A stretch of DNA of 11,379 nt from CAYMSF01 sp964542255 (GTDB taxonomy: Bacteria > Verrucomicrobiota > Lentisphaeria > Victivallales > Victivallaceae), in assembly GCA_964542255.1 (NCBI GenBank), contig CAZITV010000065.1, positions 1 to 11,379 of the forward strand. Reading direction: 5' to 3'. The notes beneath the pieces were generated by a model. It saw nothing but the letters and a program-made list of their open reading frames with translations, was not told the origin of the DNA and ran no database searches. Position 1 is the first letter of the stretch. Every line of letters begins with the position of its first letter. The position numbers were made by a program, and so were the translations under genes. Shown here piece by piece: positions 1 to 6,724 of this stretch.

Positions 1-113
1 CGGTTTTTCCTCTGAGCTCTCAGTGACCTCTGTGGTAAAAATGATTTAATTTCCTTTCGCGCTTGTTCGTTCCACGCGACAGGCGGGTAAACATTCCGTG
101 GTTAAATGGTGTT
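1..113. other. Gene-free left edge with pattern resembling dispersed intergenic repeats
   Basis: No coding region is supported here. The stretch contains CCTCTGAGCTCTCAGTGACC followed by TCTGTGGTAAAA (from position 10), then a CG-rich run ending in ATTCCGTGGTTAAAT (91-105). Both resemble low-complexity CTCTGTG and CGTGGTTAAA type sequences that I recall from intergenic regions of many environmental bacteria. There is no clear terminator hairpin for the ceramidase-like gene. Confidence 0.35.
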
Positions 114-1442
114 TTATTTTTTACATTTTTCTTTTAGTTCTGAGATAGCGTTGGCGAGGAGTTTTTCGATGCCAGGCTTGACCGTTGAGGGGATATTGTA
201 GGTAAAATAGCACCATTTTTCGTAGCTGTTCTGCTGCTGTTGTTCGGAGGTGATGAAATACATCCGGTAGCCGTTGCTGTAGCCGAGGGCGAAAGTGGTG
301 CCGGATTTAAACTGTTCCTCCATAATTTTGCCGAGACCTGAGACGGTTTCGCCTTCGACGGCGATGAGGCGGATATTTTTGCCAAAATTGATGAGTTGAG
401 TGAGTACGGGCATGTGGTCAGGGATTTTTTTAAAGCATTCGCGGGTTTTTTCCATAAGTTTGGCCCAATTTTCCCAATCTTTGACATCATAAGGGTCGGC
501 GATGCGGCCGGCTTCGAGTATTTTTTTGACTTCAGCTTCATTGGGAACATGTTCATAGGGTAATTTGAATTCAGTTAGGGCGCAGGAGAAATCAGCTTTG
601 AATTCTTTGAGTCTGCCGCTATTCATCACCTTCATAACATCTTTGCGGACGATTTCGCCGCCTTTTTCGAGGAAATCCCAAGTTGGGTAGATGAAAGTAG
701 TGCTGTTGAGCAGGTCGGGTTTGGCATCACCGGCACAGCCCTGCAGCATCAGAATATTATCAGATTTGAGTTCTTTGGTCAATTTGCGCAATGCGGCGCC
801 GACGTAGTCGTTATTGACCAGATGTCCGGATTTGGTAGTGGGATGACAGCCAACGGCGAAGAACATCGCGGCGATTTTGCCTTTGGCATTGCGTGCGACT
901 AACAGCGGCATATTTTTTTGAATTTCGCCGCCGGGGTTTGGCGCGAAAGCGAAACTGCCATTACCGGTGGGTAAACGGCGGTTTACCGGTAACGTGGTTT
1001 CGCCGACGGCGGCGGACAATGTTACCGGGACGGCGGCTTTAATTGCCTGCTGCACGGCGGCAACAGTTTTCATTTCCAGCATTTGAAAGTAGGGTTCGCC
1101 GGCAGAAGGGATATCCGGACAAATCCAGTCGGAGGTTCTGACGCTGTTATGAGAATGGGTATAATTGATTAAGATTTGGCGTGCCAGCAGGTCGAATTTA
1201 GCGCTGAGCATCCCTTTTAGGCGGTCGCATTCGTGGCGGTTGAGTGCCAGCAAATCATAGCTGGCAATCAGCAGCGGGGTTTTGCCATCGTGGAGATAGA
1301 TGATACGCACGAAGAGATCTTCCATGATACCGACGTTGCCGCAGACGCGGTCACGTGAGGTCCACCCCTGCATCGGAGTGCCCAGCGGTGGAGTTATAGT
1401 TGCTTTCCCGAATCCGGCCAAAGTTTTTGCTTCAACTGACAT
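114..1442 (-). CDS. Neutral/alkaline ceramidase-like amidohydrolase
   Basis: This 442-residue protein resembles the N-terminal catalytic part of neutral/alkaline non-lysosomal ceramidases, zinc enzymes that hydrolyse N-acyl amide bonds. It opens with the family-type GFGKATITPPLG (residues 10-21). The likely metal-site landmarks are NYTHSHN (93-99), GCHPTT (198-203, H200), VEGET (362-366, E363) and GYSNGYRMYFITSE (387-400, Y392), followed by YE at 407-408. NDYVGAALR (211-219) and QGCAGDAKP (234-242) match other conserved blocks. Assigning individual zinc ligands is inference by family analogy. An ATG 45 nt further upstream (1487) is in frame, but only the ATG at 1442 has a strong ribosome-binding site (AGGAGG, about 6 nt before it), so I chose 1442. 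It is shorter than full ceramidases and lacks their C-terminal immunoglobulin-like domain. No signal peptide is visible, unlike secreted bacterial ceramidases. Proteins of this type in polysaccharide-degrading bacteria often have unknown substrates, so ceramide is not proven. It is the last gene of the minus-strand cluster, 143 nt after the nitrilase-like gene. Confidence 0.85.
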   Translation of the reverse strand: MSVEAKTLAGFGKATITPPLGTPMQGWTSRDRVCGNVGIMEDLFVRIIYLHDGKTPLLIASYDLLALNRHECDRLKGMLSAKFDLLARQILINYTHSHNSVRTSDWICPDIPSAGEPYFQMLEMKTVAAVQQAIKAAVPVTLSAAVGETTLPVNRRLPTGNGSFAFAPNPGGEIQKNMPLLVARNAKGKIAAMFFAVGCHPTTKSGHLVNNDYVGAALRKLTKELKSDNILMLQGCAGDAKPDLLNSTTFIYPTWDFLEKGGEIVRKDVMKVMNSGRLKEFKADFSCALTEFKLPYEHVPNEAEVKKILEAGRIADPYDVKDWENWAKLMEKTRECFKKIPDHMPVLTQLINFGKNIRLIAVEGETVSGLGKIMEEQFKSGTTFALGYSNGYRMYFITSEQQQQNSYEKWCYFTYNIPSTVKPGIEKLLANAISELKEKCKK

Positions 1443-1585
1443 AATTTGCCTCCTGTATTTTGTTTTAGAACATTGAGCTAATTTCAAAACTCAATTCAAA
1501 AATAGTTTTGCAACTACCTCATTATTTGTTTTGTATTCTAACCTATACCAATTCGTTCTTGTCCATTACTGATCGCTCATTGGTA
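1436..1585 (-). promoter_or_regulatory. Intergenic spacer with strong Shine-Dalgarno for the ceramidase-like gene
   Basis: This 143-nt gap separates the nitrilase-like stop from the ATG at 1442. On the minus strand the ATG is preceded by ACAGGAGGCAAATT, a near-ideal ribosome-binding site. The rest of the gap is AT-rich. It contains an 8-bp inverted repeat (1545-1552 with 1579-1586) separated by 26 nt. I see no convincing terminator or promoter, so the ceramidase-like gene may be read through from upstream or have its own unrecognised promoter. Confidence 0.6.
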
Positions 1586-2638
1586 TTACCTTCGCCAATA
1601 ATCCTCTTTGGTATAAGTTGGTTTCATTGTATCATACCGGTTATATAATGGCGGTTTCTCACTGGCAATGACCCCATATAGTTCAGGGCGGCGTTCTGAG
1701 GCGCGCAGTTGCCGCCATGATTTCATACCGAATAACGCGCCGCCCTTATCGCCGGGTTGGGCTTCGAATCCGATATTTACATCTGCAACGATAAAACCGG
1801 GTTCGCGCGGCGCTTCGACGATAATTTTGCCTTCATGGTCAATAATCAAACTGGGCGAGCAGCTATCCCAGATTTTGCCTTCGGGTGCAACGCCCATAGC
1901 GAAAACTACCGGAATTTGATTTTCGTAGGCGCGGCAGGTACTGGTCAATTTATTGCCGCCCCAGGTGGGGCAGACCAGCATATCGGCGCCTTTTAGCGCC
2001 AAAACTCTGGCGCATTCAGGGTATTCCATATCCCAGCAGATGAGTAAACCGATTTTACCGAATTCAGTGTCAAAGGGTTCGATGGCGGTGCCTGGCGTGA
2101 TGTAGCGGTCTTCACCCGGGGGCAGATGGGTTTTGTCATAGATGCCGATGACTTTGCCATCGCAGCCGAACAGGACGGCGGAATTATAGGCTTTGCCGTC
2201 GCGGCAGGTGTAGAGTCCAGCGACAACATAGACTTTATGTTTGATGGCGAAATTGGCGAACCGTTGAAAAATTGCATCGCCGACGGTTGAGCAGCTATAT
2301 TTTTTGTAATCATAGCGCTGGTCGCTCTGATTGACACCGGTATTGACGGCTTCGATGGTCACGATGAAGTTAGCGCCTGCGGCGGCGGCCTGTTCCATAA
2401 AAGCAAAAGTTTTATTTAATTGGTCTTGACGCTGTGCCTCGATTTTATTTAAATCCCAATTACCCGGGGCTTTGGAATCGTACCAGATATCAAATTGGGT
2501 TTGAATACAGGCGACTTTGAGTTTGCGCTTTTCATTCACGGCTGATTTCTCCATAGCTTGAATTGAGATAATGGTACTGAATAATAAGACTGTACGACAA
2601 GAGTTTTCAACTAATTTTTTTATAAAATTTGATTTCAT
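1586..2638 (-). CDS. Secreted nitrilase-superfamily carbon-nitrogen hydrolase
   Basis: The 350-residue protein is a carbon-nitrogen hydrolase of the nitrilase superfamily, enzymes that cleave nitriles, amides or carbamoyl groups with a Glu-Lys-Cys triad. All three positions are visible: E96 in IVTIEAVNTG, K169 in YDKTHLPPGE and C201 in LLICWDMEYPE. The fold begins at KVACIQTQFD (41-50) and runs to about residue 290 with no gap. Residues 1-28 look like an export signal: positively charged KK near the start, a hydrophobic VLLFSTIISI core and a possible cut after IQA. Export is unusual for this superfamily. The ATG at 2638 is 15 nt after the stop of the CBM9-like gene, with only a weak AGGA motif about 16 nt upstream, so translation is probably coupled. 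A later ATG (2554) would remove the signal peptide but has no ribosome-binding site. The exact substrate cannot be read from the sequence. The C-terminal 60 residues (ASERRPELYGVI onward) lie beyond the core domain. Confidence 0.9.
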   Translation of the reverse strand: MKSNFIKKLVENSCRTVLLFSTIISIQAMEKSAVNEKRKLKVACIQTQFDIWYDSKAPGNWDLNKIEAQRQDQLNKTFAFMEQAAAAGANFIVTIEAVNTGVNQSDQRYDYKKYSCSTVGDAIFQRFANFAIKHKVYVVAGLYTCRDGKAYNSAVLFGCDGKVIGIYDKTHLPPGEDRYITPGTAIEPFDTEFGKIGLLICWDMEYPECARVLALKGADMLVCPTWGGNKLTSTCRAYENQIPVVFAMGVAPEGKIWDSCSPSLIIDHEGKIIVEAPREPGFIVADVNIGFEAQPGDKGGALFGMKSWRQLRASERRPELYGVIASEKPPLYNRYDTMKPTYTKEDYWRR

Positions 2639-2653
2639 ATATTAATCTGGTGA

Positions 2654-3313
2654 CTATCCTGTGGTGCTCAATAATCCGAACGTTTCAGGTACATGAAAGG
2701 TTGGCTTACCGGTAGGTTTCCAACTGAACAACATTTTTTCGTGCTGTCCATCGGCGTGAAAAAAATTAGCGCGGAACTGCGCCGGCATCCGCGCCAGTCC
2801 GACACTGCGCCACGGAATGACAAATTCGCTATGCCAAATCCGGAACAATCCATCTTCATCGGGAAGCGGACAAGCTTGGGAAAAAATCCCCGTTGGGCTC
2901 GGCATCTTCCACGTCGGCTTGCCATCCACCCAAGTAACTTCGGCATTGAGCGAGGCGTTGTCAGGCGCGAGATTGAATTCAAAATAATGCCCGTTGTCAT
3001 TATCCGGGATGATCATCACTTCTGAAATCTGTATTATCTCCTTGGAATATAGCCAAATCACCGTGTCACCACGGTTTTCAACTGACGCCGGCACTGGAAG
3101 CGCTGCGGCACTGAGGCAAAAGCCGGCGTAAAGCGCATTCTCATCCGCCATCACCAGACAATACTTGCCGGTCTCCGCCGCGGTCGCAAGACCGTCATTG
3201 CTATATAGCGGCAACCGCAAGGCATTTTGCCATTTTTCGGAAGCTAAGCTGCCGTCCATGCGAAATCCGTCCGGAGCGCGCGGCACGCGCACGGCAGTAA
3301 TCGTTTCATTCAT
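2654..3313 (-). CDS. CBM9-like carbohydrate-binding domain protein
   Basis: This 219-residue protein consists of a single CBM9-like (family 9 carbohydrate-binding, DOMON-type) beta-sandwich. Supporting stretches are MDGSLASEKWQNA (19-31), YCLVMADENALYAGFCL (51-67), YFEFNLAPDNASLNAEV (110-126), FRIWHSEFVIPW (157-168), FRANFFHAD (180-188) and WKPTGKPTFHVPETFG (198-213). These follow the order seen in stand-alone members common in polysaccharide-degrading Lentisphaerae and Planctomycetes. A GTG at 3334 would add seven residues, but the ATG at 3313 has an AGCAGGA ribosome-binding site about 10 nt upstream, so I use 3313. No signal peptide is present, which is odd for a glycan-binding module. The likely role is binding a sugar or glycan fragment, but no ligand can be assigned. 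The first 11 codons and 26 nt of leader occur again at 5811-5871. Base composition is higher in GC than in the neighbouring nitrilase-like and lyase genes. It is followed closely by the nitrilase-like gene. Confidence 0.85.
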   Translation of the reverse strand: MNETITAVRVPRAPDGFRMDGSLASEKWQNALRLPLYSNDGLATAAETGKYCLVMADENALYAGFCLSAAALPVPASVENRGDTVIWLYSKEIIQISEVMIIPDNDNGHYFEFNLAPDNASLNAEVTWVDGKPTWKMPSPTGIFSQACPLPDEDGLFRIWHSEFVIPWRSVGLARMPAQFRANFFHADGQHEKMLFSWKPTGKPTFHVPETFGLLSTTG

Positions 3314-3339
3314 AAAGATAGTGTCCTGCTTCACGTGGT
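3279..3339. repeat. 61-bp direct repeat, copy A (CBM9-like gene start)
   Basis: This matches 5811-5871 at 60 of 61 positions in the same orientation; the only difference is C at 3332 against A at 5864. It covers 26 nt of leader with the AGCAGGA ribosome-binding site plus the first 35 nt of the CBM9-like coding sequence. Beyond 3339 the two copies are unrelated. Below 3279 the encoded protein stays alike for three more codons (RAP), with changes at third codon positions. Confidence 0.95.
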
Positions 3340-3577
3340 CTTGAATCCGTGAAAAACAACGTGTAAAAAGTTGTTAAAATAATTGGTAAAATGTTTATTA
3401 GCAGTATATTATATATATTCATCACTAGTAATAAACCCTCTTGTGAAAAAATGTTGATTATATTAATTTGACTACGCGAAATTTCGAAAAACATGCTTTG
3501 TTATGTCTCCATGCCAAGTGGATGGTGTCGTCTGGCCTTTCCAGGGATGTTGTTTGACGTTCGAGGCGGTGAAGTCG
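3340..3577 (-). promoter_or_regulatory. AT-rich gap with possible promoter for the CBM9-like gene
   Basis: No credible gene lies here. A hand count gives 28 G+C in the 120 bases from 3361 to 3480, very low beside the GC-rich hydrolase gene on one side and the CBM9-like gene on the other. On the minus strand there are two exact TATAAT hexamers (complement of 3457-3462 and of 3408-3413), upstream of the CBM9-like start. Neither has a good TTGACA partner at 16-18 bp. I infer that the downstream genes may have their own promoter here, at low confidence. A weak 6-bp inverted repeat (3355-3360 with 3370-3375) is not a convincing terminator. Confidence 0.3.
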
Positions 3578-5755
3578 TCACCCGCTGGAATGTCCACATC
3601 GCACCTCAACCACAACGCATTCCCAGCGCTTGAGCTCGATCTCGAGGGACACTATCCCTCCACTTTCCCGTAGCGGCAGCACCTTTTCGCCGCCATATTC
3701 ACTGTGCAGGACAATTTTACCGTCTGTCGCCCGATCAAGCTTTTTCATATCCAGCATAAGCTTCACCGCGCAGCCGCCGTCTTTTTTTTCCATCGGCGTG
3801 CAATCCGCCACCATCACTGCGATCGTACCGGCCGCCTCGTAGACGTAGGCTGCCACCTGGCCTTTCAAAGACGCCCCGGACTCTCCGTCCAGGAAAGACG
3901 CGGCCCGTCCCGATTCGCTGGCGGCAGCCGGAGCGGAACATTCCACGCTGAGCCCATCCTGGTCTCGAAAGCGCGCTTCGACGGTATAGGCCGCCGTTTT
4001 CTTGCGCAGTGCAGCCAACCGTTTTAATTTCTGAAAAAACTCCGGCTCGGCGGACAGCGGCTTCGTCCAACCGATGCTCGGGCCGATAAGATGGCCGCGG
4101 GCGAAAGCGCGCGGCAGCTCGTCAGCCTCGCTGCGGCCGTCAATGGACGAGAGCAGCACCGAGTCGGGCAGCACGTAACTGATCACTTCTGGCATATTGA
4201 AGAAATAGCGCCAGGAGAAATTGATATCGATGACCTGGCTGTTCCAGAGGTCAAGATCCTCGCCCATGGTCACCGCCCGGGGATGCTCCTTTTTGACCAT
4301 AGCCGACGCCTTGCGAATCCAGTCGCAAGCTCCCTCGTGGCCGTAGCCGGGAAAGGAGTGCCCGTGGTCGCGGGCAAAGCAGACAAAATTCATTGCCGGT
4401 TGATCGAAGGCGAAAGAGTTGAACCCAAGCTCAAGATATTTTTTCGCTTTGTCTAGGGCCCAAGATTGAAACTCCGGATGCTGCTGGCAGAGGTTGACAA
4501 GCCCCTGGGTATAGTTGAAATTATTCAGCCAGATCGATGATTCGGACCGAATCGTTTCGTACTGGTATGGTTCCAGCATGGGGGTTCCGTACAGGCTGCG
4601 TATTGCGAATTTTTCGCGTATCTCTCCTGACTCATCCGAGCGCGCGCTCATGAGGCGCATATTGACAAATCCGCTGACACGCATGCCCAGCGCCCGCACG
4701 CGCGCCACCGCCTCGCGCAGCCGCTCGAGATGGCCGGGATCTTCATCGTCAAAAAGTCCGCGCTTGCCGGCACGGATATAGTAGCCCATGAGGACCATGT
4801 CCCAGATCAAGATGTGATCGATACCTGCTTCTTTACATTCGCGGGCCATAGCTTCTATCTCGTCGACCGAACTAACCTGTGCACCGCTCCAATCGCGGAA
4901 GCTCACGTGAAAAATGCCGAGGCTCGAGCGCAGGTCAGGTGCGGTAACCGGCGAATGCCATCGGCTCTTTAGCCACTGCCGTAGCCGCTCTGCCGTGCAG
5001 TGCCAGTCGCCGCTGTGCGGCGCAATGCCGGTCGGATCGCTCTGCCACGTTTTACCTGTTTCAAGATAGGGCCAGTGCACCCAGGAAAACGAGGGCCGCG
5101 GCTCAAGCCCGCGTGTATCGTTCTGATCTTCCCAGTAGAACACGCCATGCCGCGGTGCTGAGGGGTAATGAATATAGGAAAAACCGCCGGTGTCATCGGA
5201 ATAATCTATCATGGGCAGGTACATCTGCGCGCTGTTGGCCATGTTGAAGCCACGGCGGTTGTTGCGGTCCACGGCCTGGCCGCCCTTGGCGAGCATTTTT
5301 GTTACTTCCAATCGCCGCGTTGCGCCGATGGTGAGGCCTGTTTTATCCGCCTTGTCGCCCGGCAGGAGCCCGCCGATATAGGGGAAAAATACTTCGTGAA
5401 TAAGAAAGGGGCTCTCGTTGTCGACTGCGATTTCGAAGCGCGCCTCACTGTCTTCGGCGCCGAGGCTCACCGTCACGCGCACGGCGATCGCCAGCTCCTT
5501 CCCCTGGGCGGTGTACAAGCTCTTCCAGCGCATGACAATCCGCGCAGGAGAGCTCTCGATTTCGGGCCGCCCGCTCTGGTGGCTCCAGCAATGCTGGGAT
5601 AGCAGGCTCTCCTCATTTGGAACAAATATTTTGAAGAGCCGCGAGTCATTCGGGGCATTGAGCCAGGAGCGGCCCGATTTTTTATCGAGCATTGCGACGA
5701 GGCTTCCATTCAAATCATCGAATTCATATAAAACAAACTTATTTTCGAGATTCAT
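3578..5755 (-). CDS. Putative TIM-barrel glycoside hydrolase (DUF6259-like)
   Basis: This 725-residue protein looks like a glycoside hydrolase with an N-terminal beta-sandwich (about 1-260), a central (beta/alpha)8 barrel (about 275-560) and a C-terminal beta domain (about 590-720). I recognise the layout and phrases such as LGIFHVSFRDWSGAQ (279-293) as similar to the DUF6259 family, which is distantly like alpha-galactosidase-type barrels. This is from memory, not a search. Candidate acidic catalytic residues are D451 in NSFAFDQP (strand end) and E499/D500 in TMGEDLDLW. Other barrel strands include DHILIWDMVLMG (313-324) and MRVSGFVNMRL (358-368). No signal peptide is present, suggesting cytoplasmic action on imported oligosaccharides. 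The ATG at 5755 has only a weak AAGGGG motif about 13 nt upstream, and a 22-codon minigene ends 21 nt before it. The gene is markedly GC-rich compared with the lyase (for example 44 of 60 G+C at 4081-4140, against 26 of 60 at 7081-7140 in the lyase), suggesting a different origin. Confidence 0.7.
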   Translation of the reverse strand: MNLENKFVLYEFDDLNGSLVAMLDKKSGRSWLNAPNDSRLFKIFVPNEESLLSQHCWSHQSGRPEIESSPARIVMRWKSLYTAQGKELAIAVRVTVSLGAEDSEARFEIAVDNESPFLIHEVFFPYIGGLLPGDKADKTGLTIGATRRLEVTKMLAKGGQAVDRNNRRGFNMANSAQMYLPMIDYSDDTGGFSYIHYPSAPRHGVFYWEDQNDTRGLEPRPSFSWVHWPYLETGKTWQSDPTGIAPHSGDWHCTAERLRQWLKSRWHSPVTAPDLRSSLGIFHVSFRDWSGAQVSSVDEIEAMARECKEAGIDHILIWDMVLMGYYIRAGKRGLFDDEDPGHLERLREAVARVRALGMRVSGFVNMRLMSARSDESGEIREKFAIRSLYGTPMLEPYQYETIRSESSIWLNNFNYTQGLVNLCQQHPEFQSWALDKAKKYLELGFNSFAFDQPAMNFVCFARDHGHSFPGYGHEGACDWIRKASAMVKKEHPRAVTMGEDLDLWNSQVIDINFSWRYFFNMPEVISYVLPDSVLLSSIDGRSEADELPRAFARGHLIGPSIGWTKPLSAEPEFFQKLKRLAALRKKTAAYTVEARFRDQDGLSVECSAPAAASESGRAASFLDGESGASLKGQVAAYVYEAAGTIAVMVADCTPMEKKDGGCAVKLMLDMKKLDRATDGKIVLHSEYGGEKVLPLRESGGIVSLEIELKRWECVVVEVRCGHSSG

Positions 5756-5776
5756 CTTAACTTATTAACCCCTTTT

Positions 5777-5845
5777 TTACTTCCGTGTTTTTGTTGTTTG
5801 TTCAGGGGCACGCGGCACGCGCACGGCAGTAATCGTTTCATTCAT
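5777..5845 (-). pseudogene. 22-codon remnant of a CBM9-like gene start
   Basis: Copy B of the 61-bp repeat retains the AGCAGGA ribosome-binding site and an ATG at 5845. The reading frame gives MNETITAVRVPRAP, identical to the first 14 residues of the CBM9-like protein, then EQTTKTRK and a TAA at 5777. Codons 12-14 differ from the intact gene only at third positions, which suggests an ancestor that was once under coding selection and not a very recent copy. The frame ends 21 nt before the hydrolase ATG, so it might also be translated as a small leader peptide. I favour a truncated remnant, but a functional leader cannot be excluded. Confidence 0.6.
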
Positions 5846-5871
5846 AAAGATAGTGTCCTGCTTAACGTGGT
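5811..5871. repeat. 61-bp direct repeat, copy B
   Basis: This is the second copy of the 3279-3339 sequence, same orientation, offset by 2532 bp. It lies 12 nt from the stop of the 269-residue secreted protein gene (5884). The interval from the end of copy A to copy B contains the AT-rich gap and the entire hydrolase gene. No inverted repeats, transposase or integrase are visible at its ends, so a simple insertion sequence does not explain it. Confidence 0.95.
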
Positions 5872-5883
5872 AATAGCAAACGC

Positions 5884-6693
5884 CTAGAATTGAATAGTGC
5901 CGTAATTGGTGCCGTAAATATCTTGATTATTGACGGTGGTTTTGAGCAGGATTGTGCCGGGCGTGTATGGTTTCTTGGTTACATGCGGGGTAACGCTTTC
6001 CAATTTCACCTTGGCTTGCCATTTAGTCTTTTCCGCATTGACCGCGGTCAATTCAATTTTGCTTTTACCGTTGATGGCGAGCGGGGGCATGGTGTAGGCT
6101 TGAATAAGCTCAACCGCGACTGCGTCAACCGGTTTCAGCGAATCGAAATTGATGACCAGCTCATCGCCGATTTTCATCGCATTGTCATTGGTGTAGAGGA
6201 TGTACTCCGGCTTGTCAAACATGCCCATGAAAGCAAATTCGACGTCGCCGCCGTGCATATCAAAACGGCAGGTGGTCATCGGCTTATCTTGGGCGATATT
6301 ACCCTTAAAACTGTAATAGCCGGCAGGGACTTTGTGAACCAACACCGGAGTCGGTGCGGCGAAATAGCGGATAGCTGGTGTGTAAAGAGAAAAATAATTG
6401 TCCTTGCAACGGGTGGAATTGAGAATTTTAAAGCAAAAATATGGGTGGCTTTGATTGAGTGCGACATAACGGATGATTGCACCGCCGCCTTTGGTTTCCA
6501 GTTTTGTAATCGCAAAACCGTTTTCAGTGACTTTGCCATCAACATCTGAAACGCGCCAATTATCGGCATTGATGTCACCAACCGTGAAATTGGACTTGTC
6601 ATAGTTCCACAGTGATTTCGGGGCTTCGGCTTCCTGGGCGACCGCAAAGCCGCACATGATGCTTAGGGATGCGATTGCGAGCAATTTGTTCAT
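5884..6693 (-). CDS. Secreted protein paralogous to the lyase C-terminal domain
   Basis: I do not recognise a named family. The 269-residue protein has a clear signal peptide (MNKLLAIASLSIMCGFAVAQ, probable cut after AVA). The rest, residues 28-269, aligns from end to end with residues 1145-1387 of the adjacent lyase at roughly 60% identity by eye. Shared blocks include LW.YDK.NF..GDIN, GYYSFKG, CRFD.HG, GMFDKPEYI, YTND...KIGDE, VINFDSLKPVD, LTAVNAEKTKWQ and FGTNYGTI or YGTNYGTI. It is probably all-beta, and an accessory or glycan-binding role beside the lyase is inferred. There is no obvious catalytic motif. The ATG at 6693 has an excellent AAGGAG site 8 nt upstream and lies 31 nt after the lyase stop, so the two are almost certainly co-transcribed. 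The likely origin is duplication of the lyase's C-terminal domain plus gain of a signal peptide, or the reverse (fusion of a free domain to the lyase). Confidence 0.85.
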   Translation of the reverse strand: MNKLLAIASLSIMCGFAVAQEAEAPKSLWNYDKSNFTVGDINADNWRVSDVDGKVTENGFAITKLETKGGGAIIRYVALNQSHPYFCFKILNSTRCKDNYFSLYTPAIRYFAAPTPVLVHKVPAGYYSFKGNIAQDKPMTTCRFDMHGGDVEFAFMGMFDKPEYILYTNDNAMKIGDELVINFDSLKPVDAVAVELIQAYTMPPLAINGKSKIELTAVNAEKTKWQAKVKLESVTPHVTKKPYTPGTILLKTTVNNQDIYGTNYGTIQF

Positions 6694-6724
6694 GATTTCT
6701 TCTCCTTAATATTCTGAATTTGGT

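Noticed and set aside
1545..1586. Inverted repeat ATACCAAT/ATTGGTAT after the nitrilase-like gene as a terminator
   Set aside because: Only 8 bp with a 26-nt loop and no T-tract on the minus strand; likely chance.
3306..3494. A 62-residue minus-strand frame with a hydrophobic stretch, upstream of the CBM9-like gene
   Set aside because: It lies almost wholly in the AT-rich gap, which favours Ile/Leu/Asn codons by chance, has a poor ribosome-binding site and overlaps the leader and start of the CBM9-like gene.
4091..4456. Plus-strand open frames within the hydrolase region (also 3630-4027, 5168-5768)
   Set aside because: They lie opposite a complete, family-like gene in GC-rich DNA where antisense frames stay open by chance; none has a recognisable domain.
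3279..5871. A complete insertion sequence or transposon bounded by the 61-bp repeats
   Set aside because: No transposase, integrase or terminal inverted repeats are present between them, and the repeats include the start of a host-type gene.
5890..6549. A 219-residue plus-strand frame antisense to the 269-residue secreted protein
   Set aside because: The opposite strand has a signal peptide, strong ribosome-binding site and a paralogue next door; the antisense product resembles nothing.
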